Source of the DNA: Phymatolithon calcareum
Lineage: Eukaryota > Rhodophyta > Florideophyceae > Hapalidiales
Direction of reading: 5' to 3'
Assembly: GCA_977006965.1 (NCBI GenBank)
Contig: OZ345362.1
Span: forward strand, 1,798,001 to 1,862,000
Length of the DNA stretch: 64,000 nt
Under the pieces are notes generated by a model. That model did not search any database and was not told the DNA's origin. It saw only the letters and a list, made by a program, of their open reading frames with translations. Shown one piece after another: positions 11,949 through 23,109 of this stretch; position 1 is the stretch's first letter; every line of letters starts with the position of its first letter. A program made the translations under genes and the position numbers.

Positions 11949-12222
11949 AGAGCACTTGACGAAGTCCTTGCCATGTTTCAAGCGGCCAAGACTGCGGCCG
12001 AAGCATGAAGTCATGCGGTCCACTTCCCTGCGACGACGCATGACCCAATATACAGGGTCATGAGTAGTCGAAGGGAAGTGGACCGTATATATTTTAGGCC
12101 AGAGGTACGTTTTGGTAACCCACCAGATCGGGTCGCACCCGACCATGCAAACATTCAACGAAGAGAGACCTTGTCCGTGGCCCTATGGCCAAGCGTCTGC
12201 ATATGCGTTGGTAACTTTTTTA
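11949..12222 (+). mobile_element. SINE-like interspersed repeat, copy 1
   Basis: About 270 bp aligning over most of its length with the reverse complement of 19512-19816. Shared blocks include cttgacgaagtccttg, catgtttcaag, ccaccagatcg and agaccttgtccgtg, and both end in gttggtaac plus a T/A-rich tail. A long imperfect stem-loop (arms 12014-12044 and 12053-12083) is specific to this copy. No convincing open frame is conserved between the copies, so it is most likely a non-coding, non-autonomous retroposon. A tRNA-derived promoter was looked for by eye and not established. Confidence 0.6.
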
Positions 12223-14516
12223 ATACCACTTCTTCCAAAGCATGAATCGATGATTGTACGCATCCAGCATGGGCGCTAGAAAACGTAAGCAGAATGGACG
12301 GACATTGCCCGATCTGCCAGTTGCTGTTGCTGCTACAATGCGACAAGTTAACACCGGGACCAATTTTTGGTGACGCTCTCAGCCTAGATGCGCTAATAAA
12401 GAATCTTCCCTACTAGAGTATAGAGTGGAAGAAACTAAGGCAATCGAAATCCACTTCGCTCCGTTCAGGGTAAACGAAAAATGAATGAATGGATGAAAAT
12501 GAGCAATAGGTTGGAACGCGCTCGACTGGGGCTCAAAGAGGAAGATTGTACGGCATGGCGAGAAACTTTATACGGTTAGTTATTTAAACCTAATAAAATC
12601 GAACATGGGCTTCCTGAAAGCTCGATCCGCTAATTTTTTTGCATTGTTTCAAGTTTCTGACATTATCGAGCATATGATATTATGCATATGGTATGCTACT
12701 ATTGGTGAAGACACAAGCGGCGTGCGAAGCTGCGAACCAGTCAGCGAGGGTATGACTGGATTCGTTATGCATGGGCGGCAAGAGTTAACGAATGCATCCA
12801 CGCAAAATGGGCGGAAGTGTCGGTCAAGGAAAAGCCATTACCCATGTACGTTCGTTCGACTATCCCGTTATTGAGGCGGATGAAAGCGAACGACAGCACG
12901 AGGGCGACACTCGGGGCCAAAATTATTGCGAACGGAAAGATTCCATGAGCCGACGCCGCTTACTACCGACAGTCTGGGCGAGCACCAGCGCACTTGGAAG
13001 ACTATAAGAGGCGTGCGGCGACGACAATGCCATGACATCGGGCAGGGCTTTCCTTTCTCACCCACCCTCCCTCCCTGGAATAGCACGCAGCAGTACGCCG
13101 CGAATCACAGGGCTCTCCTCTCTGGAGACCAGCATCTGGGAGGAGCAGGACCCAGAGGCATCAAGCATACATACATACGCTCGTGAAAGATAAGCGAATA
13201 TTTAAGAACGCACCTCAGCCAACTTCGGAATAGGTACTTATAGAACATTCGACGAGGAAGCCTTGACGGAGGCCAAGGCACAGCTGATTAGCACGGTGCC
13301 TGCAGGCTACTTTCTGGTGTTTAGTAGATGTGCTGAACATCAGTAGGTCCTGCTCAGTAAAGATATTGTTTTCATCATGCAGTCTTGGCAACCATACTGA
13401 TTAGGATCGATGTTCCGCAGCACGGCTTCATTATAAAAAGGCATGTATATCTACCTCGCGTTGCATCGTTCTCACGAGAGTTCCCGAACTTGTCTTTTGT
13501 CTGTCCAGAAGTGATCGTCAAATTCGAGAATCCTTTCAATATTCCCCACATCCAAGACGGTTGATTACATATAGCATTTGTCAACATTATCTTGCCGGAA
13601 TCTTGATAGAGCTCGCTTGAACCACTCCAGGGGGAAAAATCTCTTCTGCTATGTCAAACTTTCGTATTCAATACCCTTTTCGAAGAACACCCTTTGTCGG
13701 AGCAGCAAGGCCAGAGACGGTACGAAGTTATGGCGATCTTCTCAGATTTGCTCAACTCAATCCTACCCTCACCTACCTCTTGAGATCGTACACCGCGTGC
13801 AGACCACCGATGATGGCGTACACGCCTCTGCAAAACAACTACCGCCGATGACCCGCACGGAACCGATACCCTTTGTTATGTCTCGGCGCCACAACCGGTG
13901 GCCGCCTGGAAGAACCCTTAGGCGCGTGATGACCGGGCCAAGGACGTCTTCCGGACGCTTTCCATGCGACTCTCTCATCGGGTTGCGCCACGCGGCGCCG
14001 CGCTGCGACAGGCCGAGACCCTGTGCGTCACATTCACAGGCCCGCACACCCGGCGGCGATTGAAAACGCAGCGCCACGCAGCGCAGAGTCGAAAGCTTGC
14101 GCGACAGTCTCACCGGCGCGCACAGTCGCCCGCAACTGCTTCAGAGTCCAAGCCTCGCCGACTGAAATCCCTATATCAAGCCGGACGGCGAAGAAACCTT
14201 GATATCCAGCACACGCAGACGCGTTCACACAGAGGCACGCACTTTGGAACGTGCCTGAACCGAGACGTGAACCGCGCGTAAGGCAGCGAACAGCGTAAGA
14301 AGCTCTTTGGTACACCGGCTGTCCTTTTCCCACAAGGACTCGGGCGACATCGGAGTTCTCTGCGGAAGGTTGGCAGAAGAACCTTTCGAGTTGGCAGCCC
14401 GCGCTCTTTTGTTGACCACCCACCCACCCTTCATAGTCTTTTGTAGTAGTATTCAAGCTATCGCACGGCTACAACTAAGGCAATCCGGTTCTCCGGCAAG
14501 CGGTGCTTGTCCGGGA

Positions 14517-14843
14517 CAAAGCATTGGAAAAAATAATTGCTATTGTAATTATTTAAATTATTGTTCCAATAATTTATTCCTGAGTCTCGCATATTTATTG
14601 TATTTATTGAGATCGTCGTGGTTGCGACAATTATTGTATCGGACTCCTCATTTTTTCGATCCGTTTATTCTATCGCGACAGAAAGTAGCAAGAAGGATCC
14701 AATAATTCGGGGAATAACCAGTTATTTATACCTCGCTGAACTTGAATACAATAATTTATTGCTTCTGCGTTCAACAATAAATTATTTATTCTCGACACTT
14801 TTCGAGAAAAGAATAAAAATAAATAAATAATTCCAATGCTTTG
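14517..14843. mobile_element. Non-autonomous hAT-like element (MITE), 327 bp
   Basis: Terminal inverted repeats are CAAAGCATTGGAA at 14517-14529 and its exact complement at the other end. The element is flanked by a perfect 8-bp direct duplication GTCCGGGA (14509-14516 and 14844-14851). An 8-bp target duplication with CA-starting termini is the hAT hallmark. The interior is very AT-rich with further internal self-complementarity and no coding capacity. The sharp contrast with the GC-rich flanks supports the boundaries. Confidence 0.85.
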
Positions 14844-15564
14844 GTCCGGGAGGAGGTTCCTAAGAGTTACAGGACGGTGTCCGGAAACTCTAGTATGGAG
14901 AAGCGCGACACAGCTCGTCGTCTCTGGGGAGCTAGACCGTTGGACGCCTTGAAAGCTAAGTCGCCAGAATTTCGGTTTTATGTTTCCAATAAAACCGCAA
15001 ATGTTTTTCAAGTCTGTTAAGGCAGGCAGTCTTCAAGCCTACATCGCTATCACATTGTTCCTTTTCCCGCAACTTCGTTTGGACAGAGATCGCCGCAGGA
15101 CATCAGTCCGAGTGCTCGGCAACAACCATCGCAGTATTCAGCTTAACATTTTCTTTCTATCTTTCTTGCGAAAGTGCGCAAATTGTGCGACTTGGTAAAC
15201 TGTATGCTCTACCCTACCCTACGACTATCTTTTACGACAGTTGCCTTCTAAAGAGGTAGTTCGATTTGCTGAATTTTTTGTTCAATTCCTTATGCAAAAC
15301 CATTCAGCCAAGTTTTCAAGCCACTATTTTCCACGTCATGCTGTGAAATGAAATCATTCGGGTAGTCCTGGTCTCACTGCATAAGACTTACTGAGTCTAA
15401 TGTTGCAGCCCAACGGTGGTCGTTGATAGCGCCTTCCTCTGGATGTCGTTTGAACAATTGAATCGGTTTACGTTCGTCCTCTCTGGATCGTCGTCCTTTT
15501 TGTTGTGGGTTTTCGTCCTCATTGACGGATTCCTACTTATTGCTCCCGTCCCGCTACTCGGGAT

Positions 15565-16092
15565 CAGGGCTGTAAACAATATGATTGCTCGGTATTGCAT
15601 TTCATAGAGCAATACGGAATACAATCAATTCAGCAATCCCGCTTGGAATACAGATTGCAATCATGAAGACGCAGGCAATAACGACTGCAATCCAAGACTT
15701 TTCCAATCATAATACTGTACTACCAAAATATGAGCTCATAGATCTTTACAATGGGATGCCACCTGAAAGCTTTTCATTGCTGTACACTCATCGTAGCATT
15801 ACCGATGGGTACTGATGCTGCAATAGTGCGATCAATGATCTTTGCAAGAGAAAAGCCTCTTTCCGTTGCTACATCCCATGAATTTGCCTCTAAAGTTACT
15901 ATACGTGCTAGGCGATAAGAGAATCCTATGAAAAGAATCTGAACGTGTTTGTCGCTGTCTGGCACAATGCAATCATGGTTGCAACGTACAGGAACTGCAA
16001 TCCATCTTGCAATCTCTGAGGTGTTCGCAATCAATGATTGCGATTGCAGATTGCAATATATTGCTATACCAATTATATTGTTTACAGCCCTG
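15565..16092. mobile_element. Non-autonomous hAT-like element (MITE), 528 bp
   Basis: Terminal inverted repeats are CAGGGCTGTAAACAATAT (18 bp, exact at both ends), bounded by a perfect 8-bp target duplication CTCGGGAT (15557-15564 and 16093-16100). Termini starting CAGGG with an 8-bp duplication are typical of the hAT superfamily. The subterminal regions contain many copies of gcaatc/gattgc in both orientations, as expected for transposase-binding clusters. There is no transposase frame inside, so movement would need an autonomous relative elsewhere. Confidence 0.9.
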
Positions 16093-16347
16093 CTCGGGAT
16101 GGGACACTTGCTATTTGTACTGTATTGATACTATGTGACACGAAAATGACTAGTCCAACTGCATGACATCTTAGTGTCCTGCCACCGGGTGTGCTACTAG
16201 TCGTATCCATTCCTTGTGAGTAAGACACGAGAGGGTCTTGAGTTCGGTGTAGAAGACCAGTGACTTTGTCGCAGCAGAGCCCTGAGGTTTGGATGAAAAT
16301 CTAAATAGAACATTGTTAGATATCAGTTTAATCTCGAACATAAACAA

Positions 16348-18006
16348 CTATCGTTCACGCCTACGTATTAACAATGCTGCTATTATGGCTATGAACACAA
16401 ACAGAATACATCCGCTCATGGCAGTAAGTAGCGTCCAGCCTACGACATCCGGTGGGATATCTGTGGATGGCGTGCCGCAGTTAAGCGGAACTGTATTGAA
16501 CTGATCGATAAGCTTTCGAATCTCTCCTTGGTGCCGAAGCCTCAGAATTCCTCTGTCAATCTGAACTTGAGTGTTACGACGGACGCTAGGTCCATAAAAC
16601 CAGCCTGAAGCCACAGTTGGTAATGGTTTTGCCGTTTTGTAAACAGTCAGCTTATCGCATGCACCTCGTTGTCCTACGATATATTGAGCAACAGACTGCA
16701 GATATCGAGCACTCAACAAGTAAGAGGTGTTGATCAGAATTCCGCGGGATCAGCAAAGTGACAGAGGTCGGAACAGTACAACATACCTCAGTTGACACGG
16801 CAAACTTTGCCGGATGAGCGTCATTGAGAATTTTTTCGAAGCTGAAACCAAGGCGCACGAAAAACTTAGTTAGAAATGAGATAGTATTTCCCGCTATAGT
16901 ATGGACGTTGGAAACGTACCAGTCATCACATTCTTTACACCAGTGCCAAGGAGTGGCATATTCGTATTTCTTTGCAGGATCGACATAGTTGCGCCAAATG
17001 ATTTCCGTCCCTCCTCCTTGTATGATGACGTACTCGTTTAGCTCCCTTGGACCAAGAGCAGCGAGAGGCCGTTGCATGGCCTCGGTCTTCTTCGCAAACA
17101 CAAAGTTTACCACAGAAATTTCGTAAAACAAGATAGCGATAACGAAAAAAGCAGCAACGCCAAGATCCCAACAGCGAACCGCGCATTTGTTAAGTAGACG
17201 AATGTTTTCATGCGTTTTTCGCCTATTGTCCAACGAGGCTTCTTCGTCGTGCTCGAAATCTCCAAGAAGATGTCTAGCGATGCTCTGGGTAGTTCTGGGG
17301 CTTGTGAAACAAAATGCGATCAAAACACGAACGAAGATGTAAAATATGACCACGCCAAGCAATAAAATCCAAGTTTTGACCTGGAAAGGGCTCAATATTG
17401 CCCTGTATGCTTGAGTTAAGATAGTACCTCTGTCTCGACGCCCTATGAGGACGACCCTCTCGCCGGTGACAGGAGTGGATGCGCGGGTGCGATTTGTTAT
17501 CCGTTGCGGTAAATTGTAGACGCTCCCACCGGCGATGAACTGATGGTGTTTTTCTTGGGCAACAAATTCCATCATTTCTGTGAATGTACAGCTGGGACCG
17601 CCGAAGACGCAGTAGGCTTCGTCAAGTGGCAAATTGTCAACTATGTCGAAAAAAATGCCGTGCAAAAGAGGAAAGACAGTCCTCCTTTCCTTGCAACGGA
17701 ACAACTTGACATCGTTCTCAGATGTCATTTTCGGATCCAGGACAATGAACTGCGACCGAAATAGACAACGCGTTAGTGACATAAATGCGACCATATTAAA
17801 TATACAAGACATTATAAACGTACCGGTGGCTCGGACAGGAAAATGAATGTGGGACTGCTACGGGCGAGCTTGAAGTTAAGCGGATCTCGGCGAATTCGAC
17901 TGACGCATCGGTTTTTGATTTTAGGGAAACTGCTATTCTGTGCCTCTGCTGCATCAGAAATTAGATGGAAGAGGAACACGAGCACCGAAATCTGGAAAGC
18001 ATGCAT
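16348..18006 (-). CDS. Ionotropic-glutamate-receptor-like membrane protein (3 exons)
   Basis: Exons are 17824-18006, 16787-17749 and 16348-16695. Introns of 74 and 91 bp have GTACGT...CAG and GTATGT...CAG ends, all phase 0, with branch-like CACTAAC in the first. The joined product is 497 residues. It has a signal peptide (1 to about 23), an S1-like lobe with RITNRTRASTPV and then VVLI (about 144-163), membrane segments at about 186-208 and 256-278, a second lobe, and a last membrane segment at about 468-492. This S1-TM-TM-S2-TM order is that of iGluR/GLR channels. The family's large N-terminal domain is absent. No clear re-entrant pore loop is visible between the first two membrane segments, and the SYTANLAAF-type motif is missing. 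A channel role is therefore doubtful; a ligand-binding membrane receptor is an alternative. Confidence 0.7.
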
Positions 18007-18213
18007 CGCGTTCGATGGACGAACAAGATAAGGAGGATGGGGCAAATGGTTCTTTTGTGTACTGAGCTCCACTGGCAGTCTTTTGCTGTATTCCCCAACA
18101 ATGCATTTGTTTGTCAAGTTATCCTGTTCATCTATTTTCTCCTAAAAAATTAAAGTTTCGCACTCTTTTACTACTCAGACTTGTCAATATCTATGGCTCT
18201 CGAATTGCAAGTA

Positions 18214-18609
18214 CTAGATCAGGGAGCCTCGTTGCCGAAAGCCAATACGATGAAGTACGATACTCGGGAAATAGTATTGGATCAGCGGCGGAAAGGTGTA
18301 TTGGTCCTCAGAGCAGTGTTTTCGATATCCATAAGCAATTTGAAATGCGGACATTAGTTTTTCGTGTTTTCTTTGCCGCATATCCTGGACCACATACGTT
18401 CCGTTTTCATATGCTTTAGTTGCATGGCAGGGACCACATGCCTTTTTTGAGAGTTTGCTGTCTTGTATACCTTCGTCAAACACAACCGCATCTCCATCAA
18501 TAAATTGTTCTGGTCTTGCTCTCTTCTTAACACGTGCGGTCTGTTGCATCAGTATCTGCTTATACATTGTCAGTACAAACGGGTAGGCGTCTTCTAGTTG
18601 ATTGATCAT
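18214..18609 (-). pseudogene. Ty3-type retrotransposon integrase C-terminal remnant
   Basis: A 131-residue frame. An amphipathic stretch (YKQILMQQTARVKKRARPEQF) is followed by a GDAVVF segment and KKACGPCHATKAYENGTYVV. This matches the arrangement at the C-terminus of Ty3/gypsy integrases: the 'ERQKRYYD...GD.V' linker and then the GPY/F module. The catalytic core, RT and LTRs are not nearby, and the reading frame has no retrotransposon neighbours, so it is a fragment. Confidence 0.5.
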
Positions 18610-18837
18610 AAAATTTAGACAATTTGCTCTATGTTCAGGATCCTTTTCGTACCCCGCGATCTGCCATGGGTTTTTTGTAGCGCCCGGAAGTAAAAAAAAC
18701 AGCTTATAGCAACGATATGCAGCAAAAAGAATGGTATATCTCCCAAGCCTTCAATCACCGACATTGGATATGAAAACAGCACAGAGTTAATGTACCTATT
18801 CTTCTGTAAAAATCTGTCCTTATTCTTTCGGCTATGG

Positions 18838-19440
18838 TCTTTTCTCTTATGACCCGTATTTCGTGTGTCCAGGTTCAGAGTGGAGCTCTGTTTCTCATCG
18901 GAAGCTCCGAAAGTTGTACTTGCCCTTATGGCTTTTTTGAACCCTGAAAATATGCCCTAAGAGTCTCAGGGCATATTTTCAGGGGACTGTGTTCATTACT
19001 GTGCAATCCATTGAGTCCAACCTACCCTAAGGGGCTCGCATGAAATCTTTTCCGTAATTTTGGCATTGGATTTCTTTCCTTCGAACTCACAAATGGTATA
19101 TGAGGCCGCGTTTAAGTCAGTTAAGCAAGGCAATATGCAAGTAATAGAATGTTATATCATGTTGCAGTTACTCAAAACCAGTTCATACGTGGACTTCGCC
19201 TTAGCATTATCCAACGGTGCAACATAAACCATTAGACTCTAGAAGATACTACAAAGAACGCGTGAGAGGCCGAGGCGGAGAACGAAATCTGTGACCCCAA
19301 GAACAGAATTCCGGCATGGGAAACTAACAGTTTGGTGGATGAAGGGGATTCCCAGCAGTTTCATTCCTCGAACACTTCTGATCCCGAGAGTAGCATATTA
19401 AACCTGGACACACACGAAAAAAGTGTCATAAGAGAAAAGA
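18838..19440. mobile_element. 603-bp element with about 40-bp terminal inverted repeats
   Basis: The ends share tcttttctcttatgac and then cgtgtgtccaggtt as reverse complements, with a small length difference between these blocks. Both ends are flanked by TGG (18835-18837 and 19441-19443), a possible 3-bp target duplication. Inside, a hairpin with 17-bp exact arms lies at 18942-18984. No transposase frame is present, so it is MITE-like and of unassigned superfamily. Confidence 0.65.
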
Positions 19441-19511
19441 TGGTATCCGGAAGAATATCAGATTTTTGCTGAACGATAGGTAAACGTACTTTGAGCGTGG
19501 TATCAGAAGAA

Positions 19512-19816
19512 GAAGTGGAAGTTTTTATCTAAAGGTTACCAACGCATCTGCAAACGATTGGGGCAACTTTGCGAAGGCCATACGATCACGGACAAGGTCT
19601 TTCTAGGTTGGACGTTTTCATGGTCGGTTGCGACTCGATCTGGTGGAATACTAAAACCTACCACTGGCCCATATGATAACTGGGCCTCGAGGAGAAAAAA
19701 TATTCCACTATACTGGGACACGCATAGTCGTCGAGGAATGGGCCAGATGATTTCGTGTTTCGACCGCAGCCTTGGCGGCTTGAAACATGACAAGGACTTC
19801 GTCAAGCGCTCTTCAT
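19512..19816 (-). mobile_element. SINE-like interspersed repeat, copy 2, with 17-bp target duplication
   Basis: The reverse-oriented relative of 11949-12222. It is bracketed by the exact 17-bp direct repeat GCGTGGTATCAGAAGAA (19495-19511 and 19817-19833), the size expected of target-primed reverse transcription and equal to the duplication around the young LINE at 37.5-38.3 kb. In its own orientation the 3' end is ggtaaccttta plus an A-rich tail. No coding frame is conserved with copy 1. Confidence 0.7.
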
Positions 19817-19833
19817 GCGTGGTATCAGAAGAA

Positions 19834-21612
19834 AGTGTTAGTTGATAGTTGTGTTCCGCTTGTCTCCTCCATCCTCGAGGTCTCTGGACATCGGGAGTTT
19901 ATTATGCAGTGATTCTAGTCGATTCACTTTTCGTACTATTCACATTGAGCAACAGTCTACGGTCGTGATTACTGAGATTATGCTCACGGCCACAAGTTCG
20001 AATCGATGTAATTTGATTTAACATAGATCAGAGGAAAATGCCAATCCTCAATTCTCGTTCAGGATTACAGGAAACAATAATCCTACATCTCGAGTGCAAA
20101 GTATCATGCACCGAAGCACGTTAATTTTAATCCACATGTGTCACTCATTACAACTCAGTATCTGACACGAGTTAAAGCCGACAATTGAGACTAAGAGCCT
20201 GAGTTGAAAACAACTCTGTCTAGAATGTCGGATGCGCTCTCCGCAGCACCGATGCTTGCCCAAAATGCCATTTCTTCAGACACAAGAAAATATTCCTCCT
20301 CGGTGTCTTGGATGCTCATATCTTCGGTGCCTTCTCCTTCCTGAATCGTTAAAACAGAACAACAGTCAAATTCCAACACTGCTTCGAATCAGGTTCTTGG
20401 CTTCGATTCTGTTCTCTCCAATCGTCTTCTTGTTCTAGTAAGCACCTTGCCTCCAATTTTTTGGTTTCTTTTTACTCCATCTGTAAATCCAGTGGCCTTG
20501 TACACATTGGACAGAGAAGTGGAAAGAATTTGATGGACTGGCGATGCCTGTCCCTAAAGAAGCCTGGATTGCCAGTCTTTGAGCGACGTAAACAAAGAAT
20601 GTGGTGAGACTGAAAAGTAATTCCTCGTAGTGTTTGGGATTTTTGCAATAAGTTTCAAGGACATGCGACACTGCTCAAATAAATCACCGTTGCCAAGTCG
20701 CGAATAATATTCATAAACATGTCTGAACAGCGGATAGGCAAAAGCATGCACTGGAGAGTAAATACGACCCCACTCAAGCGAGCATCCCGGGGGTCTATAT
20801 TCTCCTGTTGGACTGATGCGCTGAGGATTTCATGATTCACGTTCCTCAATTCTTAATAAGTTTGTCGCGCCCGCTGTTATGTCGCTGTCCCAAGGCGGTC
20901 GCTTTTTCCTCTCGCGACTGTACGCCGCACAACGGACAGGCATAATGGTGGGCCCTGACGAGTATTTGGTGACCTTTATGCAACTAATTGCAAATACGCA
21001 GCGATAGAATACAGTACATTCTTCTGAAGTGCTGTCCTTGAACATAGAAGTAGAGAGGTGGCACGTGGAGTGTACGGCGGAAAATCACATATTCGATACC
21101 ATATCTAATTTTTCTAACATTATAATAATATTATAATGTTAGAAAAATTAGATATTGTATATTATAACCATACCTAACGTTAGAAAGTGAAAACAATATT
21201 TCTATCAATTCTATACAGTACGAGGAACAATACATGCGTTACTGAGGTCAGACTACTGAACCACGTTCGCATTTGGAGCTGGATTGGGAAAGGGTTGCAT
21301 CAGTGAAGCATAGCATCAGATAATTCGTCACGAGGGGCACCCACCCAGGACTTGAATAAAAGAGCAAGGAATATGAAAGTCCCGAAACGTTGACAATGAT
21401 TTGGAGAATGGAAGTACTGCATCATAACTGGCTCAAAATTTTTGTGTTGATTTGTTCGAGCATAACTTGAAACCCGCCACATGCTCATCATCCTACAGCT
21501 CCTGTGCCCATTCTTCGGGCTATACCCCACACTAGCTGAACGAACAATTCCGTGCATCGCTTCTGTGGTGAAGATTCCCTGCTTTTGCTGTCACAGCCCG
21601 AGCGTGTGAAAA
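19834..21612. other. Intergenic with one long palindrome
   Basis: Minus-strand frames between 20191 and 20850 look mildly protein-like (an acidic segment ending at 20191, and one containing AFAYPLFRHVYEYYSRL). They are out of frame with each other and match no family I know; they may be exons or a decayed gene. A near-perfect palindrome with 26-bp arms lies at 21101-21155. Confidence 0.4.
21101..21155. repeat. AT-rich perfect palindrome, 26-bp arms
   Basis: Positions 21101-21126 and 21130-21155 are exact reverse complements separated by three bases. The sequence is extremely AT-rich and carries no terminal motifs of a known element. It lies about 460 bp upstream of the coiled-coil gene. Confidence 0.9.
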
Positions 21613-23109
21613 ATGCAGCCCGAACTGAGAAAGGAAGGCAGCCCATCGCCAATTGAAGTGGAAGGGTCGTTGAAAAAGCGAAAGCTATTGCTTTCCAATG
21701 CAGTGGAAAAATCGCGGAATGTGCTTGACGAAGCAGTAAGCACCATCGATACTTTGCGATATGAGAAGGAGAACACGGCTTTCAATCTCTTATCTGCCAT
21801 TGCTAGCTTGCGTGCCGAAAACGCAACCTTGCAGCGGCGTTGTGAATCCCTGGAGTCTAATGAAGAAACCACTAGAGATTTGGCGAACAGCAGGATGGAA
21901 GATGCCAAATCGTCTGAGGAAAAGGTCAGCGCTCTCGAGCAGGAACTTGCGGAGGCGAAAATCGCGTTTGAGCGATTGCAGCGTGAAAAACTTGGAAATG
22001 AAGAGACTCTTGTGAAGAAAATGCGAAAGAGCGCTGAAGATGCAGCGCTCATCCAAACCTTGAGAACGCAAATAACTGAATTTCTTCAATACAGAACATT
22101 TGCAGAATTGCGTATCGCATCGCAAGATACCACAGCGCTTAAACTCGTACGCGACTCGCAGTCAAGTGCCGCGGAATCCGCGGGAATTGCAAAGCGGTGT
22201 GCGTTTTTGGAGGCGGAGCGTGTGAGATTATCGGCGGAACTCGTTGAAGTTCGATCTCAATTGGAGATTTCCAACGCCGAGCATGCAGCCCAATTGAAAT
22301 CCAACAACGAACGACAGTCATGTCTACGCGCGGATGCTGTTGCGTCAAAAGCGCAAAGCGAGACGATGGCCAAGCAGGTTGCAGCACTTCACGCGCAAAT
22401 CAGGGACCTGCAAGATCAGCGGGAAAGGACGCGTTTGGGCGCGCTGGATGAGGCGAAGAAAATGGAAGATATCCTGAAAATACAGAAAGAGGCGACAGAG
22501 GATGCTGAGGCACGAGCCAAGAAGTATCATGATCTTCTGGCGATGGTGGCGGAGAGCAACAAAGAACTTGCGCAAAATCCTCCAACCCCTCGGAAGTCAC
22601 TCGACGCTGCGGCAGAAGCTTTGCTGAAGGACATGCAGAAAACACTGGACCAGAAACTAGAGGATTTGGCGGTGCAGCGTGAGGAACTGGAGAAATCACA
22701 AGAATCAGAGTGCAGGATTGCGAGCGAATTCCAAACTCTCGTGCGGGAAGCTGAGGATTCGAAGAGGGTTCGTGACCAGGCTTTAGCTCGGGTGACAGCG
22801 ACCGAGCAGGAGAACGCAGAGTTGAAGAAACGGGTGGCAGTGTTGGAGGAACGAATTCTTGTGGCAGGATCACCACATCCTTCGATGAGAACACCGTCGA
22901 GATCAACCTATGGTGGGAATCGAATGGTGCCACGAACTGGTTTCACACCTTCTTCCGCTCACCAAGAGCCTTATGACATGGATATAGATGCGGGTACAGG
23001 CACATTCACGGACGCAATTGATGAGATGCGACAGTTGCGACAGAAACATGAGGCCGTTATCGCGGCGTTGGCTGCAAGGAGGGGTGGCGGTCTTACACCT
23101 ACAGACTAG
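21613..23109 (+). CDS. Coiled-coil protein, function unknown
   Basis: 498 residues, almost entirely heptad-patterned and rich in Glu, Lys, Ala, Leu and Arg from about residue 20 to 430. It resembles structural coiled-coil proteins of centrosomes, kinetochores or nuclear pore baskets in composition only. A short break at NPPTPRKS (about residues 323-330) and a C-terminal segment with SPHPSMRTPSRS carry proline-directed phosphorylation-like sites (TP, SP), which could be cell-cycle targets. The tail ends RQKHEAVIAALAARRGG. No catalytic domain or membrane segment is visible. The gene is a single open frame with a good ATG (aaaaATGC). It is convergent with the prolyl-tRNA synthetase gene, only 175 bp between stops. 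Confidence 0.75.
   Translation: MQPELRKEGSPSPIEVEGSLKKRKLLLSNAVEKSRNVLDEAVSTIDTLRYEKENTAFNLLSAIASLRAENATLQRRCESLESNEETTRDLANSRMEDAKSSEEKVSALEQELAEAKIAFERLQREKLGNEETLVKKMRKSAEDAALIQTLRTQITEFLQYRTFAELRIASQDTTALKLVRDSQSSAAESAGIAKRCAFLEAERVRLSAELVEVRSQLEISNAEHAAQLKSNNERQSCLRADAVASKAQSETMAKQVAALHAQIRDLQDQRERTRLGALDEAKKMEDILKIQKEATEDAEARAKKYHDLLAMVAESNKELAQNPPTPRKSLDAAAEALLKDMQKTLDQKLEDLAVQREELEKSQESECRIASEFQTLVREAEDSKRVRDQALARVTATEQENAELKKRVAVLEERILVAGSPHPSMRTPSRSTYGGNRMVPRTGFTPSSAHQEPYDMDIDAGTGTFTDAIDEMRQLRQKHEAVIAALAARRGGGLTPTD

Larger units (their letters stand above)
9741..14516. other. Intergenic repeat-derived region
   Basis: No intact gene. It contains a 34-bp direct repeat (10017-10050 and 10721-10754), a LINE 3' tail (10914-10970) and a SINE-like repeat (11949-12222). 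A GC-rich patch at about 13.85-14.45 kb has overlapping minus-strand frames, which may be a decayed coding sequence, but no family could be recognised. Confidence 0.5.

Noticed and set aside
13578-14456. Overlapping frames in a GC-rich patch on both strands
   Set aside because: Frames conflict and none resembles a family. It may be a decayed gene, but nothing supports a specific call.
19990-20030. tRNA-like word ttcgaatc
   Set aside because: No acceptor, D or anticodon stem can be folded around it. No convincing tRNA or rRNA gene was seen in the window.
20191-20850. Possible multi-exon minus-strand gene
   Set aside because: Three protein-like pieces in different phases, but no consistent GT-AG junctions joined them.
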